Source of the DNA: Cereibacter sphaeroides
GTDB lineage: Bacteria; Pseudomonadota; Alphaproteobacteria; Rhodobacterales; Rhodobacteraceae
Direction: 5' to 3'
Length of the DNA stretch: 64,000 nt
Assembly (NCBI GenBank): GCA_003243455.1
Contig: QFQS01000001.1
Span: 1,798,001-1,862,000 of the forward strand
Shown here: positions 54,396-63,482 of the stretch, in pieces
How positions within the stretch are numbered: position 1 is the stretch's first letter
Layout: every line of letters begins with the position of its first letter
Notes under the pieces: generated by a model
Databases searched by the model: none
Seen by the model: only the letters and a program-made list of their open reading frames with translations
Told to the model about the DNA's origin: nothing
Program-made: the position numbers and the translations under genes

Positions 54396-55037
54396 ATGAT
54401 CTATGTTATCGATTCTCTTAACAATTCCAGCTATCGACCGCTGCTGGAAGACATGTACCGCCTGCGCAAGCGCGTGTTCCACGACCGGCTTGGCTGGGAT
54501 GTCGAAATCCAGGACGGCATGGAAATCGACCTGTTCGACAAACTCGATCCCGCACATGTGATCAGCGTTGATGACGAGGGGAATGTGGTGGGCTGCATGC
54601 GCCTGCTGCAGACCACAGGTCCGCACATGCTGTCGGACGTGTTCTCGTCGATTCTGGATGGCGAGGCACCGCTTCGGTCTTCCACGGTCTGGGAAGCGAC
54701 ACGGTTCTGCGTCGATACCCAGCGCCTGAAGGGCGGACGTGGCCGCAACACCATCTCTTACGTGACAAGCGAAGTGATGATCGGGGCGTTCGAGTTTGCA
54801 ATGTCGGCTGGCGTGACGGATGCGGTGGCAGTGATCGACCCGGTGATGAACCGCGTGCTGCAACGTGGCGGCAATGCGCCCTACGGCTATCTCGGCACCC
54901 CGAAAGACATGGGCAAGGTCATGGCGATGGCCGCGCTGATGGACTGCTCGGAAGAGCGGATTGCCAAGATCCGCGACTTTGCCGGTATCGAGGGCGACGT
55001 GTTTGCACCACAGGAATATGTTCTGGCGGCCGAATAA
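54396..55037 (+). CDS. Acyl-homoserine-lactone synthase
   Basis: LuxI-type enzyme that makes an acyl-homoserine lactone from SAM and acyl-ACP; 213 residues from this start. Family residues are visible: RLRKRVFHDRLGWDV (about 23-37; Arg, Phe, Trp), LFDKLDPAHVISVDDEGNVVGCMRLL (about 46-71, Asp and Arg) and TVWEATRFCVDTQR (about 98-111, Glu and Arg). GGGGG five bases upstream favours the ATG at 54396 over the one at 54384. The acyl chain is unknown. Confidence 0.94.
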   Translation: MIYVIDSLNNSSYRPLLEDMYRLRKRVFHDRLGWDVEIQDGMEIDLFDKLDPAHVISVDDEGNVVGCMRLLQTTGPHMLSDVFSSILDGEAPLRSSTVWEATRFCVDTQRLKGGRGRNTISYVTSEVMIGAFEFAMSAGVTDAVAVIDPVMNRVLQRGGNAPYGYLGTPKDMGKVMAMAALMDCSEERIAKIRDFAGIEGDVFAPQEYVLAAE

Positions 55038-55042
55038 GGCCG

Positions 55043-58000
55043 TCAGACCTCTTCCACCAGCACGACGCCCTGAATGGCTCGGATCGCGCCGCGAATCTGC
55101 GGCGTGACAGGCCATGTCCGGGGCAGCGCAAGATCAATCTCACGCCCCGTCCCGGCATCAGGCACACAGATCGTGACCGGCCCGACCGACCGACCGCCTT
55201 CACCCGCCAGGCGCATCAGCAAAGAGGCTACGGATTTCACTGCCTCTTCCCGGTCCAGATGGATGCGCAGGCCCGATGGCCCCGCCTCGGCCGCCACGGT
55301 GTCGATCGGCTGCACCGCCCGCGCCAGAAGCTTCAGCGTCTCACCCTCCAGCGTCGCCTCGATCGTGACGACAACGTTGCGCCCGGTTTCCAGCAGGTCA
55401 CGCGACGCCTCCAGCACGTCCGAGAACACCGTGATCTCGTAAAGTCCGGTCGGATCCGACATCTGCGCAAAAGCAAAGCGGTTGCCGCGCGCCGACTTCC
55501 GATCCTGCCGCCCGGCAACAGTGCCCGCCAGCTTACCCACCAGCGGGCCACGCTCTGCGGCGGCCGACAGATCGGCCAGCGTCATGACCTTCCGCCGCTT
55601 CAGCGCGCCCATGTAGTCGTCCAGCGGATGGCCCGACAGATAGAACCCGATCGCCTGATGTTCCTGCGCCAGCCGCTCGGCAGGCAGCCAGTCGTCGCGG
55701 CTGCCCAGACGTGGCTCGGGCAGGTCATCGCCCGCCTCACCAAACAGCGAGACCTGGCTTGATCCTTTCGCCTCGTGCAGCGCCGCCGACCAGGCGGAAA
55801 GCGTGTCCAGCGCCTCGAAGACCCGCGCGCGGTTCTGGTCCAGCACGTCAAAGGCACCGGCTCGCGCCAGCATTTCCAGCGGGCGCTTGCCGATTCGTTT
55901 CATGTCCACGCGCCGGGCGAAATCGAACAGGTTGACGAAAGGTCGCGCGCCCCGCGCCGCGACGATCATCTTCATCGCCTCGACACCCACGTTCTTGAGC
56001 GCACCAAGCCCGTAGACCACCTTGCCATCCCGCACGCCAAAGGTGGCAAGCGAGGCGTTCACACAAGGCGCGACGATCCCGATGCCCAGCCCCCGCCGCA
56101 CCTCCTCGGCATAAGAGGCGAGCTTGTCGGTCAAATGGATATCGCAGTTCATCACGGCGGCCATGAATTCGACCGGATGGTTCGCCTTCAGCCAGGCCGT
56201 CTGATAGCTGACGACCGCATAGGCGGCCGCATGGCTCTTGTTGAAGCCGTAGTTCGCGAACTTCTCCAGAAGGTCGAAAACCTCGCCTGCCTTCTTTGCA
56301 TCGACGTTGTGGGTCTTGGCCGCCCCTTCGATGAACTTCGGGCGCTCCTTGGCCATTTCCTCGGCGATCTTCTTGCCCATGGCGCGGCGCAACAGGTCAG
56401 CTCCGCCCAGGCTATAGCCCGCCATGACCTGCGCGATCTCCATCACCTGTTCCTGATAGACGATGATGCCCTGAGTTTCCTTCAGGATGTGGTCGATGGT
56501 CGGATGGATCGACTCCAGCTCGCGCAGGCCGTTCTTGACCTCGCAATAGACCGGAATGTTCTCCATCGGGCCGGGACGATACAGCGCCACCAAGGCCACG
56601 ATATCCTCGATGCAGGTCGGCTTCATGCGCCGCAGCGCATCCATCATGCCGCTGCTTTCCACCTGGAACACGGCAACCGTTTTCGCCGCTGCGTAAAGAT
56701 CATAGCTCGCCTTGTCGTCCAGCGGGATCATGGCGATGTCGACCTCGACCCCACGCTCGCGCAGCAGGTCCAGCGCGTTCTGGATGACCGTAAGCGTCTT
56801 GAGACCCAGGAAGTCGAACTTCACCAGCCCCGCAGCCTCGACCCATTTCATGTTGAACTGGGTTGCCGGCATGTCGGATCGCGGATCCTGGTACAGCGGC
56901 ACCAGTTCATCCAGCGGCCGGTCGCCGATCACCACGCCAGCGGCATGGGTAGATGCGTTGCGCAGCAGCCCCTCGATCTGGGCGCCGTAGTCCAGCAGGC
57001 GTGCAACGACCTCTTCCTTTGCCGCCTCGCGCAGGCGCGGCTCGTCGGCCAACGCCTTGGTGATCGATACGGGCTTTACCCCCTCGACCGGGATCAGCTT
57101 CGACAGCCGGTCAACCTGCCCGTAGGACATCTGCAGCACGCGACCCACGTCGCGCACCGCCGCCTTGGACAAAAGCGCGCCGAAGGTGATGATCTGCCCC
57201 ACCTTGTCGCGCCCGTATTTGCCCTGCACATAGGCGATCACCTCCTCGCGGCGGTCCATGCAAAAGTCGATGTCGAAGTCCGGCATCGAAACCCGCTCGG
57301 GGTTCAGGAACCGCTCGAAGAGCAGCGAATAGCGCAAGGGGTCCAGATCGGTGATGGTCAGGGCATAGGCCACAAGGCTTCCCGCCCCCGACCCCCGGCC
57401 GGGGCCGACCGGAATTCCGTGCGACTTCGCCCATTTGATGAAATCGGCCACGATCAGGAAATAGCCGGGGAACCCCATCTGCTCGATGATGCCCAGCTCG
57501 AATTCCAGCCGCGCCTCGTATTCCTCGACGCTGACCGCGTGGGGAATGACGGCCAGCCGCGCGACCAGCCCCTCACGCGCCTGTCGGCGCAGCTCGTCCA
57601 CCTCGTCATCGGCGAAACGCGGCAGGATCGGCTTGCGCTTGGCCGCCGCATAGGCGCAGCGCCGGGCGATCTCGACCGTGTTCTCCAGCGCCTCGGGCAG
57701 GTCGGCGAACAGCGCACACATCTCGGCTTCGGACTTCAGATAATGCTGCGGCGTCAGGCGGCGACGCGGCGCCTGCTGGTCCACATAGGCGCCATCGGCG
57801 ATGCACAGCAGGGCGTCATGCGCCTCGAACATATCCGTCTTGGGGAAGTGCACGTCGTTCGTCGCGACCAGCGGCAGGGCCATGTCATAGGCCATTTCGA
57901 CAAAGCCACGCTCGGTGGCGCGTTCCGCCTCGGTAACCAGACCACCCTCACCGGGATGGCGTTGCAGCTCGACATAGAAACAGTCGGGCCAGATCGCCGC

Positions 58001-58489
58001 CAGCCGCTGCATCAGCGCACGCGCCTTCGTTCCCTGCCCGGCCTGAAGCATGCGACCAACCGGCCCCTCGGGCCCGCCGCTCAGCGCGATCAGGCCACCA
58101 GAATACTGCTGCAGTTCGTCCAGCGTCACCTGTGGCAACTGCCCTGCCTTGTCGAGGTAAAGGCAGGAATTCAGTTTCATCAGGTTCATGTACCCGGCCT
58201 CGTCCTGCGCCAGCAGGACCAACGCGGCGGGCGGGCGGACCTTTTCCCCGGGTGCGGCGGGGTCGTAGTCCACCGAGATCTGGCAGCCAAGGATCGGCTG
58301 CACACCCGCATCCCTGGCGGTGACCGAGAACTCCAGCGCCGCGAACATGTTGTTGGTGTCGGTCACGGCCACGGCGGGCCAGCCTTGTGCAGCGGCCGCC
58401 GCCACCAGCTTTTTCACCGGCACCGCTCCCTCCAGCAGCGAGTGTTCAGTATGGATGCGCAGGTGGATGAATCGCGGGGGGTTCGGCAT
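55043..58489 (-). CDS. dnaE: DNA polymerase III subunit alpha
   Basis: Replicative polymerase, 1148 residues, standard DnaE1 length. The PHP domain begins FIHLRIHTEHSLLEGAVPVKKL; the catalytic aspartates lie in PDFDIDFCMDRREEVI (about 397-412), followed by YGRDKVGQIITFGALLSKAAVRDVGRV. The HhH and OB-fold (VGKLAGTVAGRQDRKSARGNRFAF) and beta-binding C-terminal parts are present. Start uncertain, no strong ribosome site at 58489. Confidence 0.97.
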   Translation of the reverse strand: MPNPPRFIHLRIHTEHSLLEGAVPVKKLVAAAAAQGWPAVAVTDTNNMFAALEFSVTARDAGVQPILGCQISVDYDPAAPGEKVRPPAALVLLAQDEAGYMNLMKLNSCLYLDKAGQLPQVTLDELQQYSGGLIALSGGPEGPVGRMLQAGQGTKARALMQRLAAIWPDCFYVELQRHPGEGGLVTEAERATERGFVEMAYDMALPLVATNDVHFPKTDMFEAHDALLCIADGAYVDQQAPRRRLTPQHYLKSEAEMCALFADLPEALENTVEIARRCAYAAAKRKPILPRFADDEVDELRRQAREGLVARLAVIPHAVSVEEYEARLEFELGIIEQMGFPGYFLIVADFIKWAKSHGIPVGPGRGSGAGSLVAYALTITDLDPLRYSLLFERFLNPERVSMPDFDIDFCMDRREEVIAYVQGKYGRDKVGQIITFGALLSKAAVRDVGRVLQMSYGQVDRLSKLIPVEGVKPVSITKALADEPRLREAAKEEVVARLLDYGAQIEGLLRNASTHAAGVVIGDRPLDELVPLYQDPRSDMPATQFNMKWVEAAGLVKFDFLGLKTLTVIQNALDLLRERGVEVDIAMIPLDDKASYDLYAAAKTVAVFQVESSGMMDALRRMKPTCIEDIVALVALYRPGPMENIPVYCEVKNGLRELESIHPTIDHILKETQGIIVYQEQVMEIAQVMAGYSLGGADLLRRAMGKKIAEEMAKERPKFIEGAAKTHNVDAKKAGEVFDLLEKFANYGFNKSHAAAYAVVSYQTAWLKANHPVEFMAAVMNCDIHLTDKLASYAEEVRRGLGIGIVAPCVNASLATFGVRDGKVVYGLGALKNVGVEAMKMIVAARGARPFVNLFDFARRVDMKRIGKRPLEMLARAGAFDVLDQNRARVFEALDTLSAWSAALHEAKGSSQVSLFGEAGDDLPEPRLGSRDDWLPAERLAQEHQAIGFYLSGHPLDDYMGALKRRKVMTLADLSAAAERGPLVGKLAGTVAGRQDRKSARGNRFAFAQMSDPTGLYEITVFSDVLEASRDLLETGRNVVVTIEATLEGETLKLLARAVQPIDTVAAEAGPSGLRIHLDREEAVKSVASLLMRLAGEGGRSVGPVTICVPDAGTGREIDLALPRTWPVTPQIRGAIRAIQGVVLVEEV

Positions 58490-58581
58490 GGCACCAGCCT
58501 AACCATCGCGCAGGTCGCCGCAAGGGCTGCCCGGCTTTTCGGCAGTCGCGGAAATCGCCGCCAGGTTTGCGCAAAAGGTTC

Positions 58582-58606
58582 CGCTTGCCTTGTGCGCAGG
58601 CAAGCG
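58582..58606. promoter_or_regulatory. Perfect 9-bp inverted repeat upstream of xdhA
   Basis: CGCTTGCCT, seven bases, AGGCAAGCG, in the 217-bp gap between dnaE and xdhA, about 100 bp before xdhA. There is no T-run, so it fits an operator more than a terminator. Confidence 0.45.
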
Positions 58607-58706
58607 TCTTGATGATCTGCACAAGGAAAAGGCGCGGGAACCGCTTTACGCCGCATCGGGCGGATCCGCAAAAGCCTCTGAAGGGGAGAAGGCGGCAGGT
58701 TGATAC

Positions 58707-60119
58707 ATGTCGGAGATCAGGTTTCTCCTGAACGGCGCGCCCGTCCGCATCGCGGGTGAGCCGCCTTTGCGTACCTTGCTTGACTGGCTGCGCGAGACGC
58801 GGGGCCTGACCGGCACCAAAGAAGGATGCAATGAGGGCGATTGCGGCGCCTGTACCGTGATGGTCAGTGACGCAAGCGGCGCGAAAGCCCTGAACGCCTG
58901 CATCCTGTTCCTTCCGCAGCTGCAGGGCAAATCGGTGCGAACGATCGAAGGCATCGCCGCACCGGACGGCACCTTGCACCCCGTCCAGCGCGCGATGATC
59001 GACCACCACGGCAGCCAGTGTGGCTTCTGCACGCCGGGCTTCGTCGTCTCGATGGCGACAGGTCATCTTAACGGTCGCCACGATCATGACGATGTTTTGG
59101 CCGGGAACCTCTGCCGCTGCACCGGCTACGCCCCGATCATTCGCGCCGCAAAGGCCGCCGAAGCCGAAGCCGCTCCCGACCACCTGAAAACCGACTCCGG
59201 CTTCTTCTTGGCCGAAATACCCTCGGGGGGGAGTCCGCAGGACGGGGGGGCAGACAGCCCCCCCTCGCCCTATCTGCCAAAGACCACCGACGACCTCGCG
59301 CGCTGGTACGCCGCCCACCCCGACGCCACGCTGATTGCGGGCGCCACGGACGTGGGCCTGTGGATTACGAAACTGCTGATGACGCCTTCGCCGGTGGCCT
59401 TTCTGTCGGGGATCGCCGATCTCGCGGGCATCGAACATAAAGGCGACACCTTTCGCATAGGCGCAGGCGTCACCATCGCCCGCCTTCGTGCCGTCTTGTC
59501 GGAAAGCCATCCGGATTTTTCCGAATTCCTGCGCCGCTTTGCCAGCGAACAGGTGCGCAGTGCTGCGACCATCGGCGGCAATATCGCCAACGGTTCGCCC
59601 ATCGGCGATGGCCCGCCCGCCCTGATCGCCATGGGCGCGACGCTGCACCTGCGCCACGGCGATGCTCGGCGCGACATGCCGCTGGAGGATTTCTTCCTCG
59701 ACTACCGCAAGCAGGACCGCCGTCCGGGCGAGTTCGTCGAGGCAGTGACGATCCCGGCATCGGCGCCCGACCTTCGCTGCTACAAGATTTCCAAACGCTT
59801 CGATCAGGACATCTCGGCAGTCTGTGGCTGTTTCAATGTGACTGTTGCGGACGGCATCGTCACGCAGGCGCGCATCGCCTTCGGCGGCATGGCAGGCATC
59901 CCGAAACGGGCGTCAAGCGTCGAGGAGGCGCTGATCGGCAAGCCGCTGACACCTGAAGTGGCGCTGTCGCTGAAACCGACCTTCGCGCAGGACTTCACAC
60001 CGTTGACCGACATGCGCGCCTCGGCTGCCTATCGGCTGGAGACTGCCGCCAATCTGCTGGTCCGCTATGCACAGGATCTGGCTGGCACGCCCGTATCGGT
60101 GCTGGAGGTTCAGGCATGA
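58707..60119 (+). CDS. xdhA: Xanthine dehydrogenase small subunit
   Basis: Fe-S/FAD subunit of purine oxidation, 470 residues. The [2Fe-2S] motifs are CNEGDCGACTVMV (about 44-56), GSQCGFCTPGFVVSMA (about 101-116) and AGNLCRCTGYAPI (about 131-143). The FAD domain starts near TLIAGATDVGLWITK (about 208-222) with IGGNIANGSPIGD. Between them (about 165-187) lies a low-complexity insert, SGFFLAEIPSGGSPQDGGAD, coded by a palindromic repeat. It overlaps xdhB by four bases. Confidence 0.96.
   Translation: MSEIRFLLNGAPVRIAGEPPLRTLLDWLRETRGLTGTKEGCNEGDCGACTVMVSDASGAKALNACILFLPQLQGKSVRTIEGIAAPDGTLHPVQRAMIDHHGSQCGFCTPGFVVSMATGHLNGRHDHDDVLAGNLCRCTGYAPIIRAAKAAEAEAAPDHLKTDSGFFLAEIPSGGSPQDGGADSPPSPYLPKTTDDLARWYAAHPDATLIAGATDVGLWITKLLMTPSPVAFLSGIADLAGIEHKGDTFRIGAGVTIARLRAVLSESHPDFSEFLRRFASEQVRSAATIGGNIANGSPIGDGPPALIAMGATLHLRHGDARRDMPLEDFFLDYRKQDRRPGEFVEAVTIPASAPDLRCYKISKRFDQDISAVCGCFNVTVADGIVTQARIAFGGMAGIPKRASSVEEALIGKPLTPEVALSLKPTFAQDFTPLTDMRASAAYRLETAANLLVRYAQDLAGTPVSVLEVQA
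59199..59264 (+). repeat. Copy C of the palindromic repeat, inside xdhA
   Basis: GGCTTCTTCTTGGCCGAAAT, ACC, CTCGGGGGGG, then a hairpin of GGGGGGG and CCCCCCC around seven bases. It is 66 bases long, so it adds 22 codons in frame (about residues 165-186), in the linker between the Fe-S and FAD domains. Confidence 0.75.
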
Positions 60120-62557
60120 GCGCCGGTCTCGCCCTGCCCCATGATGCCGCGCCCCTGCATGTGACCGGGACGGCGCGATACATCGACGATGTTCCGACGC
60201 CTGCCGGCACGCTGCACCTCGCTTTTGGCCTGTCGAAGGTGGCGCACGGGGAAATCCGGTCGATGGACCTCTCGGCGGCACGAAGCGCGCCCGGCGTGAT
60301 TTTGGTGATCTCGGCCGAAGACCTGCCCGACATGCCGGACTGCTCTCCTTCCGTCCATGACGAGCCGCTATTGGCGACCGGCGCAGTCCACTACGTCGGC
60401 CAGCCCATTTTCCTTGTGATCGCCGACAGCCACCTTACCGCCCGCCGCGCCGCGCGGCTGGGCAAGATCGACTATGGCGAACGGCCCGCCCTCCTGACCG
60501 TCGATGAGGCACTCGCCGCCAACAGCCGGTTCGAGGCCGGTCCGGTGATCTGGCAGCGTGGCGATGCCGCTGCGGCGATCGGCTCCGCGGCGCATCGCGT
60601 CGAAGGGCGGATGGAGGTCGGCGGGCAGGAGCATTTCTATCTGGAAGGCCAGGTGGCACTCGCCCTGCCGCAAGAGGGCGGCGACATGATCGTCCAGTCC
60701 TCGACCCAGCACCCGAGCGAAATCCAGCATAAGGTCGCCCATGCCTTGCACCTGCCGATGTCGGCGGTACGCGTCGAGGTGCGCCGCATGGGCGGCGGCT
60801 TCGGCGGCAAGGAAAGCCAGGGCAATGCGCTGGCCATCGCCTGCGCCATCGCCGCCCGGGCGACGGGCCGCCCCTGCAAGATGCGCTACGACCGCGACGA
60901 TGACATGGTCATCACCGGCAAGCGGCATGACCTGGCCATCCTCTATCGCGCCGGGTTCGACGCCGAAGGGCGTCTGGCGGGGGTGGAATTCACCCACCTG
61001 ATGCGCTGCGGCTGGTCGCAGGACCTTTCCCTGCCGGTCGCCGACCGCGCGATGCTGCATGCCGACAACGCCTATTTCCTGCCGGCCGTCCGGATCGAAA
61101 GCCATCGCCTGCGCACCAACACCCAAAGCGCCACCGCCTATCGCGGCTTTGGCGGACCGCAGGGAATGGTCGGGATCGAGCGGGTGATGGATCACATCGC
61201 GCATGCCCTGGGGCGAGAGCCGCTGGAGGTCAGGCGCATCAATTTCTACCGCGCGATGGCGGAGAGGCCGGGGGTTTTACCCCCGGACCCCCAGGGTATT
61301 TCAGCCAAGAAGAAGCAGGAGGCGCTTTCCGTCACCTCTGACGAGGTTGACCTGACCTCGCGCGGGGCAAGCGATCTGGCGCAGGAAGATGTGCGTCCCG
61401 TCGTATCGCAGGGTGTGCAGACCACCCCCTATCACATGCCGGTCGAGGACTTCATCGGGCATGAGATGACGGCGGCGCTGGAAGCGTTGTCGGATTATCA
61501 GGCGCGACGGGCGGCGATTGTGGAGTGGAACGCGAAAAGCCCCGTGCTGAAACGCGGTATTGCTTTGACGCCGGTGAAGTTCGGCATCTCCTTTACGCTG
61601 ACCTGGCTGAACCAGGCGGGGGCGCTGGTCCATGTGTATCAGGACGGCTCGGTGCATCTGAACCATGGCGGCACCGAGATGGGACAGGGTCTGTTCAAGA
61701 AGGTGGCGCAGGTGGCGGCGGGGGTGTTCGGGCTGGATCCGGGCGCGGTGAAGATCACCGCGACGGATACCGCCAAGGTGCCGAATACCTCGGCCACCGC
61801 CGCTTCCTCCGGCTCTGACCTGAACGGCATGGCGGCGCGCGCGGCCTGCGAGACGATCCGGGGCCGGATGGCGGACCTTCTGGCGGAACGGCATCAGGCG
61901 GCCCCGACGGATGTGGTGTTCGAAGGCGGCAGGGTGCGGGTTGCGGGCGCCGACTACAGTTTCGCCGAGGTCGCGGCGATGACCTATCAGGCGCGCATCT
62001 CGCTGTCCTCGACCGGCTACTACCGCACACCCAAGATCACCTGGGATCGGGTAAAGGGCGAAGGGCGACCGTTCTTCTACTTCGCCTATGGCGCGGCGGT
62101 CACGGAAGTCGTCATCGACACGCTGACGGGTGAAAACCGCATCCTGCGCGCCGATATCCTGCACGACACCGGCAGCAGCCTGAACCCCGCCATCGACATC
62201 GGCCAGATCGAGGGCGGCTATGTGCAGGGCGCGGGCTGGCTGACCACCGAGGAACTGGTCTGGGACGCGAAAGGGCGGCTGACGACCCACGCCCCTTCGA
62301 CCTACAAGATCCCCGCCTGTTCCGACCGGCCGCCCATTTTCAATGTAGCACTCTGGGGCCGCGAGAACCGTGAGGACACGGTCGGCAAGTCCAAGGCGGT
62401 GGGCGAGCCGCCCTTCATGCTGGGCATCTCGGCGCTGATGGCGCTGTCGGATGCGGTGGCCGCCTGCGGCGATGGTTCGGTCTATCCGGCACTGGATGCT
62501 CCCGCGACGGCGGAGCGGGTGCTGTTCGCGGTGAAAAGGCAGCGCGGCGATGTTTGA
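60116..62557 (+). CDS. xdhB: Xanthine dehydrogenase large subunit
   Basis: Molybdenum-cofactor subunit, 813 residues; oxidises hypoxanthine and xanthine to urate. Signatures: GGGFGGKESQGN (about 225-236), TAYRGFGGPQGM (about 338-349), GGTEMGQGLFKKVAQ and TSATAASSGSDLNGMA, and the active-site glutamate region GEPPFMLG near residue 762. Residues about 383-401, ERPGVLPPDPQGISAKKKQ, come from a repeat inserted in frame, and about 30 more residues of loop before TTPYHMPVEDF appear extra. It overlaps xdhC by eight bases. Confidence 0.96.
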   Translation: MSAGLALPHDAAPLHVTGTARYIDDVPTPAGTLHLAFGLSKVAHGEIRSMDLSAARSAPGVILVISAEDLPDMPDCSPSVHDEPLLATGAVHYVGQPIFLVIADSHLTARRAARLGKIDYGERPALLTVDEALAANSRFEAGPVIWQRGDAAAAIGSAAHRVEGRMEVGGQEHFYLEGQVALALPQEGGDMIVQSSTQHPSEIQHKVAHALHLPMSAVRVEVRRMGGGFGGKESQGNALAIACAIAARATGRPCKMRYDRDDDMVITGKRHDLAILYRAGFDAEGRLAGVEFTHLMRCGWSQDLSLPVADRAMLHADNAYFLPAVRIESHRLRTNTQSATAYRGFGGPQGMVGIERVMDHIAHALGREPLEVRRINFYRAMAERPGVLPPDPQGISAKKKQEALSVTSDEVDLTSRGASDLAQEDVRPVVSQGVQTTPYHMPVEDFIGHEMTAALEALSDYQARRAAIVEWNAKSPVLKRGIALTPVKFGISFTLTWLNQAGALVHVYQDGSVHLNHGGTEMGQGLFKKVAQVAAGVFGLDPGAVKITATDTAKVPNTSATAASSGSDLNGMAARAACETIRGRMADLLAERHQAAPTDVVFEGGRVRVAGADYSFAEVAAMTYQARISLSSTGYYRTPKITWDRVKGEGRPFFYFAYGAAVTEVVIDTLTGENRILRADILHDTGSSLNPAIDIGQIEGGYVQGAGWLTTEELVWDAKGRLTTHAPSTYKIPACSDRPPIFNVALWGRENREDTVGKSKAVGEPPFMLGISALMALSDAVAACGDGSVYPALDAPATAERVLFAVKRQRGDV
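61264..61317 (-). repeat. Copy D of the palindromic repeat, inside xdhB
   Basis: On the minus strand: CTTCTTCTTGGCTGAAATAC, CCTGGGGGTCC, then a hairpin GGGGGT and ACCCCC, then GGCCTCTCC. It matches copy B almost throughout. It reads through in frame as ERPGVLPPDPQGISAKKKQ, in a loop of xdhB. Confidence 0.75.
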
Positions 62558-63482
62558 CCTGTGTGCCCTTTCCTCTGCGGTCGCCACCCATGGCAGTGTG
62601 GCTCGTATCGTCGTCGCCGAGACGGGCGGGTCCTGCCCGCGCGAGACCGGCACGGCGATGCTTGTCTGGGCGGACGGTATATCCGGCACCATCGGCGGCG
62701 GTGCGCTGGAGTGGGAGGCAATCGCGCGGGCACGGGCACTTTTGCCCGAAGGCAAAATCCGGCTGGACCGCGTGCCGCTTGGCCCCGCACTCGGTCAATG
62801 CTGCGGCGGGTCGGTGACGCTGCTGACCGAAGTCTATGACGCAGGCAACCTTCCTACGGGCGAAGTGATCGCCCGCAGCGTGGATGGGCGCGATATGCCG
62901 CTGGCCCTCAGCCGCCTTCTGGCCCGCGCGCGCAATCAGGGCGTCGCACCGGCGCCTCAGCTTGTTCAGGGCTGGATGGTCGAACCCGTCGCCCGTCCGG
63001 CGCGGCAGTTGTGGATCTGGGGTGCGGGCCATGTTGGCCGCGCGCTGGTCAATGTGCTGTCCCCGCTGCCCGACTTCGCGATCACCTGGGTCGATGTCGC
63101 CGCCGACCGCTTTCCCGAGGCAATCCCCGATAGCGTGACGATGCTTCCCGCTGCCGACCCGGCGGCGCTGGTGGCCCATGCACCGCGAGAGGCGGAGCAC
63201 CTGATCCTGACCTTCTCGCATGCGCTGGACCTGGAGCTTTGCCATCGCCTGCTGGCCCATGGCTTTGCCGGTGCTGGCCTGATCGGCTCCGATACCAAAT
63301 GGGCCCGCTTCCGGTCGCGGCTCGCGGCCCTTGGCCACACGCCCGCCGCCATTGCGCGGATCGACTGCCCCATCGGCGATACTGCCCTTGGCAAACACCC
63401 TCAGGCCATCGCGGTGGGTGTCGCCGCACAATTGCTGCGCAGGCAGAGCGTCATTGCCCGACCACAGGAGAACACCGGATGA
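62550..63482 (+). CDS. xdhC: Xanthine dehydrogenase accessory protein XdhC
   Basis: Binds and sulfurates the molybdenum cofactor and hands it to XdhB; 310 residues. The N-terminal domain has IVVAETGGSCPRETGTAMLV and GTIGGGALEWEAI (about 46-58), then QCCGGSVTLL; the C-terminal Rossmann domain begins LWIWGAGHVGRALV (about 151-164). Starts inside xdhB; its TGA overlaps the next start. Confidence 0.94.
   Translation: MFDLCALSSAVATHGSVARIVVAETGGSCPRETGTAMLVWADGISGTIGGGALEWEAIARARALLPEGKIRLDRVPLGPALGQCCGGSVTLLTEVYDAGNLPTGEVIARSVDGRDMPLALSRLLARARNQGVAPAPQLVQGWMVEPVARPARQLWIWGAGHVGRALVNVLSPLPDFAITWVDVAADRFPEAIPDSVTMLPAADPAALVAHAPREAEHLILTFSHALDLELCHRLLAHGFAGAGLIGSDTKWARFRSRLAALGHTPAAIARIDCPIGDTALGKHPQAIAVGVAAQLLRRQSVIARPQENTG

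Noticed and set aside
55775..58612. A very long open frame of over 900 codons opposite dnaE.
   Set aside because: It is the antisense shadow of dnaE in GC-rich DNA: no family motifs, and composition follows the codon pattern of the true gene. Similar long shadows lie opposite atpA, atpD, groEL and xdhB.
59199..61317. Transposon or insertion sequence fragments in xdhAB.
   Set aside because: The inserts are only 54-66 bases, have no transposase remnant or target duplications visible, and match a small palindromic repeat.
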